Shown here piece after piece: positions 17,461 to 24,696 of a stretch of DNA of 64,000 nt (position 1 is the first letter of the stretch; every line of letters starts with the position of its first letter). Location: positions 1 through 64,000 of the forward strand of contig DAIQON010000003.1 in the NCBI GenBank assembly GCA_036787835.1, written 5' to 3'. The stretch comes from DAIQON01 sp036787835 (GTDB lineage: Bacteria; Patescibacteriota; Saccharimonadia; Saccharimonadales; UBA4665). A program made the position numbers and the translations under genes. A model generated the notes under the pieces. It saw nothing but the letters and a program-made list of their open reading frames with translations. It did not search any database and was not told the origin of the DNA.

Positions 17461-17726
17461 TTATAAATAGCTAAGCTGTATGTTCTTAATGAATCGGTTA
17501 TAGACCGGGCGGGTGCCTGACTCCTTTGATGAATGGCTTTCTTTGCGGACTTCAGCTATTTTTATGCCCCAATGGTCGGCAAGTAGCTCCATTTCCTTGA
17601 TTTGTTGCTCGATAGAGAGGGCTCTTGGCGTTCGTCCTGCTCTGAAGATTTACTCGCATACAAACACCAGCGAATTGGTGCTGTTTTCGCTACTTGTGGT
17701 ATCTGTTGAGTTAGTGCTAGTTCCAT
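17461..17726 (-). pseudogene. Truncated, frameshifted serine recombinase remnant
   Basis: Reading from ATG at 17726 gives MELALTQQIPQVAKTAPIRW then CLYASKSSEQDERQEPS. After a shift of frame near 17620 it continues SIEQQIKEMELLADHWGIKI then AEVRKESHSSKESGTRPVYN and RFIKNIQ, with a stop at 17461-17463. This is the N-terminal catalytic domain of serine recombinases: Y-A-x-x-S with the nucleophile Ser, then S-I-E-x-Q, then K-E-S. The remaining several hundred residues of a large serine recombinase are absent. The stop lies 10 bases from the 3' end of tRNA-Ser, so it looks like the relic of an integrated element. Confidence 0.65.
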
Positions 17727-17788
17727 CAAGGACAGGGTACCGCAACAGTGGCGGAAGTCCAGGACTTTAAGCTAATATAGTTAACTTT

Positions 17789-18466
17789 TTAACTTAGCGC
17801 TGCTTGTAACTTAGGTAAGTCCAGAACCATAAAAAGATGGTCCTTTTGGCCTAAAAGTCCTTCTTTAGAAAGTAATACCAAAGCTCTAGTTGCCGTCTCG
17901 CGTGTCATATTTATAGAATCAGCTACATCCTGATGAGTTATGGGAGCATAAATAATGATCTCTGTGCCACCGTTTTTGCCAAATCTTTCGGCTAGACATA
18001 GCAACTCCGAAATAACTCTTCCACGAGCTGACCGAAATTCTAAAGTTTGTATCCTCTGAGTATAAACAGTAATTATACTTACAGTTTGCTTTAATACCTC
18101 TTGAGAGAGCCAGCTATTGATGCCCATAGCGCTGCGCAGTTTATCTTTGGAAGTTCTGAGTGCTGTAACGTCTGTCATTGCCTCATAGTACAACCCCGTG
18201 GTATGCGCTCCATCCAAAGCCCAAGGCATTGGTATGAATTCACCAGCCTTGTGAATCAACAAGAGGTTACTATGACCAGCTTCTGACACAGAATACGCCT
18301 TAACGAAACCACTTTTAATAAGATATACACCCTCGGGTTCATCAATGCCACTAATAATGGTTTCTCCGCTTGAAAAGTACACAGGTGATCCATCACTAAA
18401 GTGGGCGATAATACTTTCGTCTCTGGTTTCTCGAGTCGGCATACCAGCCGATGTGTGTGTAGCCAT
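17789..18466 (-). CDS. Crp/Fnr family transcriptional regulator
   Basis: 225 residues from ATG at 18466. The N-terminal cyclic-nucleotide-binding-like beta barrel includes SGETIISGIDEPEGVYLIKSG (in two motifs), followed by a dimerisation helix and a C-terminal winged HTH with the recognition segment ITHQDVADSINMTRETATRAL. The Cys ligands of an FNR iron-sulfur cluster are absent. A longer TTG start exists at 18493, but TATAAT (18473-18478) lies between them and ends 6 bases before the ATG, so the short leaderless start is chosen. It lies between the recombinase relic and two-component genes. Confidence 0.85.
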   Translation of the reverse strand: MATHTSAGMPTRETRDESIIAHFSDGSPVYFSSGETIISGIDEPEGVYLIKSGFVKAYSVSEAGHSNLLLIHKAGEFIPMPWALDGAHTTGLYYEAMTDVTALRTSKDKLRSAMGINSWLSQEVLKQTVSIITVYTQRIQTLEFRSARGRVISELLCLAERFGKNGGTEIIIYAPITHQDVADSINMTRETATRALVLLSKEGLLGQKDHLFMVLDLPKLQAALS

Positions 18467-18637
18467 ATGACTATTATATACGCATGAACACAATTAAACT
18501 TGTGTCCATGCGCACATACAACTAAAAGCAGTAGCACTATGCTAGGAGTACAAGCTAACATTATTTCGTACACAGTTAGGGAGGTGTTACCGAAATTGCT
18601 AGGTATTGTACTATAAAACTAATAAGAGAGGGTAAAT

Positions 18638-18847
18638 ATGTCTCAGGACTATTCGACAATAAAGAACAAACAGCAAAAACAGTCAAAAGTATTCTTTGAG
18701 CAGTATCTATATAACTCCAGTGAACCTCGTGATGATGATTCTAGTGATACGCCGCCTGAACTCGAAGCTGAACTATTAGAAAATAGTTATGATATAAAGC
18801 GACAATTTAGGCACCTTGCCCAAAGATTAAGAAATCGTTACTCATAA
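18638..18847 (+). CDS. Small acidic hypothetical protein (69 aa)
   Basis: 69 residues, hydrophilic, with an Asp/Ser-rich centre (DDDSSDTPPELEAE) and a basic helical end (RQFRHLAQRLRNRYS). GAGAGGG about 6 bases before the ATG is a plausible ribosome binding site. A 12-bp perfect hairpin directly after the stop supports a real, single-gene transcript. No family recognised. Confidence 0.55.
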   Translation: MSQDYSTIKNKQQKQSKVFFEQYLYNSSEPRDDDSSDTPPELEAELLENSYDIKRQFRHLAQRLRNRYS

Positions 18848-18849
18848 CA

Positions 18850-18883
18850 TTTTAAGAGACCTTCTAAAGGGGGTCTCTTAAAA
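18850..18883 (+). terminator. 12-bp perfect hairpin, probable terminator
   Basis: TTTTAAGAGACC (18850-18861) pairs perfectly with GGTCTCTTAAAA (18872-18883) around a 10-base loop, starting 3 bases after the small gene's stop. The U tract is built into the stem base rather than following it, so terminator strength is uncertain. Confidence 0.5.
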
Positions 18884-18924
18884 CTATTAAATAAAAACGT
18901 AGAGGATTTATAAAGCTTTTATCT

Positions 18925-19065
18925 ATGACAATAAACGAGAGTGAATATTGTAACAGGGTTGCCGCGAGTGATGTCCAAGTTCTGGTAGCTTTGCGTGAGT
19001 CCAGTCAACCGCTAGAAGGTGACGTCTATAGAGTGTGTAACAACCCCGACGTGCAAATTATCTAA
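18925..19065 (+). CDS. Possible small ORF (46 aa)
   Basis: ATG at 18925 opens 46 codons to TAA at 19063-19065 (MTINESEYCNRVAASDVQVL, then VALRESSQPLEGDVYRVCNN, then PDVQII). The composition is protein-like, but there is no Shine-Dalgarno and only a weak TATAAA 10 bases upstream. It could be a real small gene or the tail of something lost. It is the only content found in the 260-base gap before the kinase gene. Confidence 0.25.
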   Translation: MTINESEYCNRVAASDVQVLVALRESSQPLEGDVYRVCNNPDVQII

Positions 19066-19107
19066 CCTATTGAGCTATAATTGAACATATATGGATAAGC
19101 AAAACTC

Positions 19108-20790
19108 GTGAAAACACTTAAGCAGAAAACACAGCCTATGAAAAGCAAACCTCCTAAAAAAACGTTTATTCCTGCGACTGATAATTTACGAAAAGCTATC
19201 GACGCACAAGCCGATATGGATAACGCTCCTTTAATTTCTCAAGAAGCAATCATAACTCAATCTGATGAATCCAGTCACGCTCCTCGCCAAAAAAAGATAA
19301 TAAAACTAAAAGAAGCGGTGGCACTGACTCAGGAATATACCAATGAAATTATCAGCGAACTGAATGTCATGAACGAAGAAGTAACAATTACCCGTGATTA
19401 TGCCGACGCGATTATTCGGACAGTGCGAGGGCCATTATTGGTTCTGAATAAGGACCTAAGAATCATATCTGCCAATGAGGCATTCTATAACGCCTTCAAA
19501 GTAGCACCGAATGATACCGAAAACAGATTGCTTTATGACCTAGGAAACCGACAATGGGACATTCCAAAACTTCGCGTACTGCTTGAAGAAATTCTGCCCG
19601 AAAAGAACACAATTGAGGACTTTGTGGTGGAGCATGACTTTACGGACATTGGTCAAAAGACCATGCTTTTGAATGCCCTAACCCTTAAACAAGGACCGGA
19701 TAAAACGTCTCTTATTCTGCTGGCCATCGAAGATATTACCGACCGTAAAAAAGCCGAGGAAGCCTTGCTAGAAAGTGAGGATCTCTTCCGCACGGCAAAT
19801 AAAAAAATGACGACTTTGAGTGAAGAGTTGCAAACCAGAAACGAAGAAGTAACAATTACCCGTGATTATGCCGACGCGATTATTCGGACAGTGCGAGGGC
19901 CATTATTGGTTCTGAATAAGGACCTAAGAATCATATCTGCCAATGAGGCATTCTATAACGCCTTCAAAGTAGCACCGAATGATACCGAAAACAGATTGCT
20001 TTATGACCTAGGAAACCGACAATGGGACATTCCAAAACTTCGCGTACTGCTTGAAGAAATTCTGCCCGAAAAGAACACAATTGAGGACTTTGTGGTGGAG
20101 CATGACTTTACGGACATTGGTCAAAAGACCATGCTTTTGAATGCCCTAACCCTTAAACAAGGACCGGATAAAACGTCTCTTATTCTGCTGGCCATCGAAG
20201 ATATTACCGAACGAAAACAACTTGAACAGCAAAAAGATGAGTTTATTAGCGTTGCGTCACACGAACTCAAAACTCCCATAACCAGCGTTAAGGCATATAC
20301 CCAGATTCTAGGGCAAAGATTCCGCAAGGCCGAGGATATGAAATCAGTAGAGTTGGTCGAAAAAATGGATTCGCAGCTAGATAAGCTTACTAACCTTATA
20401 GGTGATTTACTGGATATAACTAAGATTGAAGCAGGCAAAATACAGTTTCATGAAAGTTATTTTGATTTTAATGGGCTAATCAAAGAAACTGTCGAAGAGT
20501 TGCAGCGGACAACCGAAAAACATCACATTGTGGAAAAACCGCAACCCTCAATAAAAGTCTTTGGGGACCGCGATCGCTTAGGTCAGGTACTCACAAATTT
20601 TATGACAAATGCCATTAAATACTCGCCTAGTTCGGATAAAATTATTATTAAGACAATTGTTGATAAAGACAATGTAATGCTGTGCGTCCAAGATTTTGGA
20701 GTAGGATTATCACAAGCAGACCAAGCAAAAAAGCAAAAGGCTCAACCTTCTGGTTCTCTTTGCCTACGACCAAACCTAAGTCCAGTTTAG
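19108..20790 (+). CDS. Damaged PAS-PAS sensor histidine kinase
   Basis: 560 residues from GTG: two PAS domains (about 88-212 and 244-368) that are identical because the DNA is duplicated, then HisKA with phospho-acceptor His385 (SVASHELKTPI) and an HATPase N box (LTNFMTNAIKYSP) and G1 box (DFGVGLS). After G1 the frame runs into unrelated residues and stops at 20788-20790. In the +1 frame the family's C-terminal GSTFWFSLPTTKP is found, ending in a TGA that overlaps the GTG start of the next gene. The F and G2 boxes are therefore deleted out of frame and the protein should lack kinase activity. It has no membrane helix. A 6-codon ATG ORF at 19091 ends by overlapping this GTG. Confidence 0.75.
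   Translation: MKTLKQKTQPMKSKPPKKTFIPATDNLRKAIDAQADMDNAPLISQEAIITQSDESSHAPRQKKIIKLKEAVALTQEYTNEIISELNVMNEEVTITRDYADAIIRTVRGPLLVLNKDLRIISANEAFYNAFKVAPNDTENRLLYDLGNRQWDIPKLRVLLEEILPEKNTIEDFVVEHDFTDIGQKTMLLNALTLKQGPDKTSLILLAIEDITDRKKAEEALLESEDLFRTANKKMTTLSEELQTRNEEVTITRDYADAIIRTVRGPLLVLNKDLRIISANEAFYNAFKVAPNDTENRLLYDLGNRQWDIPKLRVLLEEILPEKNTIEDFVVEHDFTDIGQKTMLLNALTLKQGPDKTSLILLAIEDITERKQLEQQKDEFISVASHELKTPITSVKAYTQILGQRFRKAEDMKSVELVEKMDSQLDKLTNLIGDLLDITKIEAGKIQFHESYFDFNGLIKETVEELQRTTEKHHIVEKPQPSIKVFGDRDRLGQVLTNFMTNAIKYSPSSDKIIIKTIVDKDNVMLCVQDFGVGLSQADQAKKQKAQPSGSLCLRPNLSPV
19372..19742 (+). repeat. 371-bp tandem-type repeat, copy 1 (PAS domain)
   Basis: These 371 bases are repeated without a single difference at 19840-20210, offset 468 bases, in frame. 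They cover one whole PAS domain. Perfect identity including third positions indicates a very recent duplication or an ongoing unequal exchange. Confidence 0.9.
19840..20210 (+). repeat. 371-bp tandem-type repeat, copy 2 (PAS domain)
   Basis: Second perfect copy of 19372-19742. The 97 bases between the copies encode a helical linker (about 32 residues, KKAEEALLESEDLFRTANKK and onward), so both PAS domains stay in frame ahead of HisKA. Confidence 0.9.
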
Positions 20791-20824
20791 GTGATACAAA
20801 AAGCAAGCAGAAAAAATACACTAA

Positions 20825-21211
20825 GTGAAGAAAAAAATATTAGTTGCTGATGATAATCCCGCTATCTTAGATGCTCTTAAGATTATGCTTGAAGAGGAAG
20901 GGTACGAGGTTGAAACGACAATTGATGGAGCAACAGCACATGACATGAATGAACCATTGCCGGACTTACTACTTCTGGATATTTGGATGTCCGGTGTGGA
21001 TGGTAGAGATATTTGTAAACTCATTAAAGACACTTCTACAACTAAACACATTCCTGTCATTATGGTTTCTGCCTCTAAAGATACTGAACAAATTGCCAAA
21101 GATTGTGGTGCTGATGGCTTTATTGCCAAACCTTTCCAGATGGAACACCTACTAGCAGTCGTTGCAAAATATGCTAATAAGCCTCCTAGCACTCCGGCAA
21201 CCTTGAGGTAA
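20825..21211 (+). CDS. Response regulator receiver protein (single domain)
   Basis: 128 residues, a stand-alone CheY-like domain: acidic pair ADD near 10-11, phospho-acceptor Asp52 (LLLLDIW), Ser/Thr in VSASKD near 83, and switch Lys in AKPF near 103. No output domain. The start is GTG, overlapping the ancestral stop (TGA 20826-20828) of the damaged kinase, which shows the two were translationally coupled before the kinase broke. Confidence 0.88.
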   Translation: MKKKILVADDNPAILDALKIMLEEEGYEVETTIDGATAHDMNEPLPDLLLLDIWMSGVDGRDICKLIKDTSTTKHIPVIMVSASKDTEQIAKDCGADGFIAKPFQMEHLLAVVAKYANKPPSTPATLR

Positions 21212-21245
21212 GCTATACTATAGGCAATGGAGTGCTAAAGAGTTT

Positions 21246-21647
21246 ATGACTAAGCCAACAATAAAGGTTTTAATAGTTGATGATGACGCTGCTATCAGAG
21301 AGTCAATTCGTCTTGCCCTTCAAGAACAAGAATATATAGACATTGAAGTCACAGAAAGCACAAATGCAACTTCGGGCATCCAACAAGCAAAACGTATAAA
21401 CCCAGACGTTATTATTCTCGACTTGCACATGCCCAATAAGAGTGGCTGGGACTTCATGAATATACTGCATAAAGATATACGTTTAGCTAATACCAGAGTA
21501 GTTATGCTTACGGCAGACGATACGCTCGACAATGTTTTTAAAGCTGAGAAGAAAGGTATCGGGGCATACCAATTTCTTGGCAAGCCATTTAATATTGTAG
21601 ACCTTCAGGCACTAGTTCTAAGCATAACTTTGCCAATCAAGACGTAA
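21246..21647 (+). CDS. Response regulator receiver protein (single domain)
   Basis: 133 residues, a CheY-like domain: acidic residues VDDDAA near 11-13, phospho-acceptor Asp59 (VIILDLHMP), Thr in MLTADD and Lys in LGKPF. No DNA-binding or enzymatic output. It follows the preceding receiver by 34 bases and shares only fold-level similarity with it. Without a working kinase at 19108, both receivers must take phosphate from elsewhere if they are active. Confidence 0.87.
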   Translation: MTKPTIKVLIVDDDAAIRESIRLALQEQEYIDIEVTESTNATSGIQQAKRINPDVIILDLHMPNKSGWDFMNILHKDIRLANTRVVMLTADDTLDNVFKAEKKGIGAYQFLGKPFNIVDLQALVLSITLPIKT

Positions 21648-21982
21648 AATCTTCTAGCCGGTAAACGAGGTGATGAGACTGGCTGTTTCAGGGACTATAA
21701 ATGCTATCAATGATTACTTTGCCTGTACTTTCGTCAAAGCAGGCTGAATATCCCACAAAGTTCAATTAATGTATTGTCTTCAACATATAATCTGATTGTT
21801 GGAAAGTTTCCTTCAAAAAACTACCACCCCATTAGTCCTTAAGAAAGGGACACGCTCGTATATGGCTGCTGTGTCTCATTTGTCTCATTTTCTTCTTGAA
21901 ACTGCTAAAATATGAGACGGTGGTAGAGTTCCAGACCTGTGTGTTCCACCATTAACTTTTAAAATTAAAGAGCGAAAATTAT
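21648..21982. other. 335-bp intergenic region without a gene
   Basis: No convincing ORF or RNA gene is seen between the receiver gene and the hypothetical gene at 21983. The right part holds a promoter with operator-like repeats (21872-21918) and a weak GGTGG/CCACC inverted pair at about 21919-21952 in the leader. The left 200 bases show nothing I can name. Confidence 0.5.
21872..21918 (+). promoter_or_regulatory. Promoter with three GTCTCAT operator-like sites
   Basis: TGTCTCATT occurs twice in direct tandem (21872-21880, 21881-21889), and the inverse ATGAGAC is at 21912-21918. Between them TGC-TAAAAT (21903-21911) is an extended -10 box. Sites upstream of and touching the -10 suggest a repressor of the gene at 21983. 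Confidence 0.4.
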
Positions 21983-22402
21983 ATGGCACTATTTAGCTTC
22001 GACAAAGTCCCGACTGTCACCCTCGACATGAGAGAAGATTGGTGTCTTGCTTATAGAGCAACTAACCATTACGCAGAAGCCTACGATGGATTAATCAGAA
22101 GATTTTCAACCAAGTTACTGTTTTCCAAAATAGGTCGTCTATGTGATGTAAGGGGTGGTTTTGAAAGTAAAAAGCCTGTTGAATTTTCTGGCCCGGAAGC
22201 AAACTTGATGCTATGCGCAGTAAGATCGCTGGTTCGACATGAACTGATTGAAGATGATAGTTATCTCAGAGCTCTAGGTACTGCATATGCACAACTTATG
22301 TGGGTTGGCCTCGACTTGATCGATCAGGCAGCAGAGAGATGCGACTGGCAATCGTCAATTGATTTTATTGGCGATAGTATGCCCTCTGAGCTTGTTTCTT
22401 AG
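21983..22402 (+). CDS. Hypothetical protein
   Basis: 139 residues, mostly helical, with Cys/Trp-containing helices (EDWCLAYRATNHYAEAYDG and QLMWVGLDLIDQAAERCDW). No signal or membrane segment. Family not recognised. It has its own promoter with repeated GTCTCAT sites, a leader of about 65 bases and only a weak ribosome binding site (AAAGAGCG). Confidence 0.55.
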   Translation: MALFSFDKVPTVTLDMREDWCLAYRATNHYAEAYDGLIRRFSTKLLFSKIGRLCDVRGGFESKKPVEFSGPEANLMLCAVRSLVRHELIEDDSYLRALGTAYAQLMWVGLDLIDQAAERCDWQSSIDFIGDSMPSELVS

Positions 22403-22444
22403 CTCCTCTAACTGATACAAGGGATTATGATGTTTGCAATACTT

Positions 22445-22510
22445 TACTTTGTATAGTAATATTAAATGCATCCTGACTTTACTTTGTATAGTCAAAGGAT
22501 ATACAAAGTA
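22445..22510 (+). promoter_or_regulatory. Operator array TACTTTGTATA (three sites)
   Basis: A 17-base direct repeat ACTTTACTTTGTATAGT occurs at 22441-22457 and 22476-22492, and the inverse TATACAAAGTA is at 22500-22510, giving three copies of the 11-base core TACTTTGTATA. It lies 27 bases before the flavin reductase start. Such AT-rich dyads are typical of HxlR/MarR/PadR-type repressors. No such regulator is adjacent. Confidence 0.55.
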
Positions 22511-22536
22511 TATAAATTAAAACGGAGTAACGACAG

Positions 22537-23109
22537 ATGAAAGTACAGTTAGTATTAGGTAGTACACGACCTACAAGAATTAGCCCAACAATAGCCAACT
22601 GGATGATTGAGAATCTACCAAAACACGAGGGCGGCATCGAATTTGAAATTATCGACATAAAGACATGGGACCTACCTATGTTTGACGAACCACTACACCC
22701 CTCAATGCACGACTATAAGCATGATTACACGAAAGCCTGGAGCGAAAAAATCAGCCAAGCTGATGGATTCATATTCTTGACCAGTGAATATAATGCCGGT
22801 TACCCTGCATCTTTAAAAAATGCAATCGATTACCTGTTTCAAGAGTGGACCGATAAGCCAGTTATGATTACTAGTTATGGATTTGGTGGTGGAACATCAG
22901 CTTCAGTTCAACTAAAACAAGTTGCCGAGCGACTAAAAATGAGACCGACGGCTACAAGTCCGGACTTTGCATTCACTGGTGAAATGAGAAATGAAGACGG
23001 TCAACTTAAAGACATCAAAGCTGACTTTGCCCCTTACGTAGATAAGCTACAAAAGGGCATAAATGAGCTTATTGTGCTAATAAACGCGACCGAGCAAGTA
23101 ACCCATTAG
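22537..23109 (+). CDS. NADPH-dependent FMN reductase family protein
   Basis: 190 residues with a flavodoxin-like fold. FMN-phosphate loop GSTRPTRIS is at 8-16, and the family motif SEYNAGYPASLKNAIDYL lies near 84-101, followed by SYGFGGG. It reduces FMN, quinones or azo compounds with NAD(P)H. A Shine-Dalgarno (CGGAG) lies about 11 bases before the ATG. The upstream operator array suggests induction, for example by electrophiles or disulfide stress (inference). Confidence 0.87.
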   Translation: MKVQLVLGSTRPTRISPTIANWMIENLPKHEGGIEFEIIDIKTWDLPMFDEPLHPSMHDYKHDYTKAWSEKISQADGFIFLTSEYNAGYPASLKNAIDYLFQEWTDKPVMITSYGFGGGTSASVQLKQVAERLKMRPTATSPDFAFTGEMRNEDGQLKDIKADFAPYVDKLQKGINELIVLINATEQVTH

Positions 23110-23115
23110 GCTTTC

Positions 23116-23832
23116 TTAAGATATCATTGTGCCGACAGGCTCGCCTTGGCTAACTCTATAGAAATTACTTTCCTTCATTGGGTTAAACACGACAATCGGA
23201 ACTTGGTGTTCAAGAGCAAGACCTAGGGCAGCCTTGTCCATGACCTTGATCGCTTCATTACTTACAGCGTCCTGGAAGCTAAGATTATCTATTTTTAGTG
23301 CATCATCAAATGCATTAGGATCCTTATCGTAGACTCCTTCGACATTTGTAGCCTTTAGAACTAATTGGCAGTCTAGTTCAAGAGCGTAGCTAACGGCCGC
23401 AGTATCGTGAGTAAAGTATGGTCTTGCTGTTCCACCAGCAACTACTACTACTCGGCCGGATTGAAGGTGCTTTTCGGCTCGCCTATATGAATATGATTCA
23501 GCAACCTGCTCGGCATATAGGCTACTAAGACACCTGGTTGCCATGTCATTAGCCTCAAACACATCAGTTAGACACATCGAGTTAATAAGCCCACTGAGCA
23601 TCCCCATCTGATCGGCAGTGACTCTTCTTATGCCATGCCCTGCAACCTCTGCGCCACGAACCATATTACCGCCGCCAACAACTACTACTACCTGACATCC
23701 GGTAGCAGTTACTTTTTTAATTTCCTTAGCTAAAAAGTCGGCAATTTTAGAGTCAACACCAAACTCATACTCACCGGCAAGTTGTTCACCTGAGATCTTA
23801 AGCAAAAGTCTTTTATAGGGCTTTGAACTCAT
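23116..23832 (-). CDS. pyrH: UMP kinase
   Basis: 238 residues of the amino-acid-kinase fold: KISGEQLAGE at the N-terminus, VVVGGGNMVRGAE near 50-62, the UMP-site residues MCLTDVFEAND near 90-100, and ATNVEGVYDKDP near 162-173. It converts UMP to UDP. The length matches bacterial PyrH. It stands alone, convergent with the flavin reductase, without the usual tsf/frr neighbours. Confidence 0.93.
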   Translation of the reverse strand: MSSKPYKRLLLKISGEQLAGEYEFGVDSKIADFLAKEIKKVTATGCQVVVVVGGGNMVRGAEVAGHGIRRVTADQMGMLSGLINSMCLTDVFEANDMATRCLSSLYAEQVAESYSYRRAEKHLQSGRVVVVAGGTARPYFTHDTAAVSYALELDCQLVLKATNVEGVYDKDPNAFDDALKIDNLSFQDAVSNEAIKVMDKAALGLALEHQVPIVVFNPMKESNFYRVSQGEPVGTMIS

Positions 23833-23889
23833 TTATTACTCTACAGTCTAGCAAATAGTAGGGCATAACGCTATACTTTATACTTGAAA

Positions 23890-24687
23890 ATGAAGATATA
23901 CTCCTGGAACGTCAACGGAATACGTGCAGTCATTAATAAGGGTGCATTTGCTAACTTTCTGGAAAAAGAAAAGCCTGACATTATCTGCCTCCAAGAAATA
24001 AAGGCAAAAGTCGACCAAATTAATCTAGAACTAAAAGACTATCGAGCATTTTGGTATCCGGCAGAAAAGCCTGGATACTCAGGTACGGCCATATTGTCCA
24101 AAGTTGAGCCACTCTCTGTTAGAGACGGTTTTCCAGAAAATATAGTTAAAAAATATAAAGTCACAGGTGATGTATATGGCGATCCTAATCTAGAGGGCAG
24201 AGTACTCACCGCTGAGTATACGAACTTCTATCTAGTTACTGTTTACACCCCCAACGCTAAAGATGATCTTAGCCGAGTAAACCTACGGCACAAACACTGG
24301 GATCCAGCTTTTCTTGGCTATGCACAGGAGCTAGAAGAAACTAAACCAGTAGTACTGTGTGGTGACCTAAATGTCGCCCACACCGAAGATGATCTAGCTA
24401 ATCCCAAACCAAATCGGGGGAAGAAAGGCTTTACTGATGAGGAACGGTCAGGGTTCCAAGCCTTTATCGATCACGGCCTGGTCGATACTTTAAGAGTTTT
24501 TAAGCAGGGAAATGGCTTCTACACTTGGTGGTCACACTTCGCAAATGCCCGAGCAAGAAACGTTGGCTGGAGAATAGACTACTTCTTAATTTCTAAGATT
24601 CTAAAGCCAAAATTGGCTGCCGCATCAATTCATGCCGATATTACCGGCTCAGATCATTGTCCGATTAGTATCGATATAGATCTATAG
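23890..24687 (+). CDS. xth: Exodeoxyribonuclease III / AP endonuclease
   Basis: 265 residues from ATG at 23890; a TTG two codons upstream is less likely. The family motifs are complete: WNVNGIRA at 7-14, LQEIKA (catalytic Glu), YSGTAIL, YTPNA, GDLNVAH and SDHCPI (catalytic His). It acts at abasic sites in base excision repair. TATACT (23879-23884) ends 5 bases before the ATG, so the transcript may be nearly leaderless. It precedes the kinase-fold gene by 9 bases. Confidence 0.92.
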   Translation: MKIYSWNVNGIRAVINKGAFANFLEKEKPDIICLQEIKAKVDQINLELKDYRAFWYPAEKPGYSGTAILSKVEPLSVRDGFPENIVKKYKVTGDVYGDPNLEGRVLTAEYTNFYLVTVYTPNAKDDLSRVNLRHKHWDPAFLGYAQELEETKPVVLCGDLNVAHTEDDLANPKPNRGKKGFTDEERSGFQAFIDHGLVDTLRVFKQGNGFYTWWSHFANARARNVGWRIDYFLISKILKPKLAAASIHADITGSDHCPISIDIDL

Positions 24688-24696
24688 GCAAACAGC

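Noticed and set aside
17513..17770. 85-residue plus-strand ORF after tRNA-Ser
   Set aside because: It lies antisense to the serine recombinase relic, whose family motifs explain the sequence; the plus-strand product has no sensible features.
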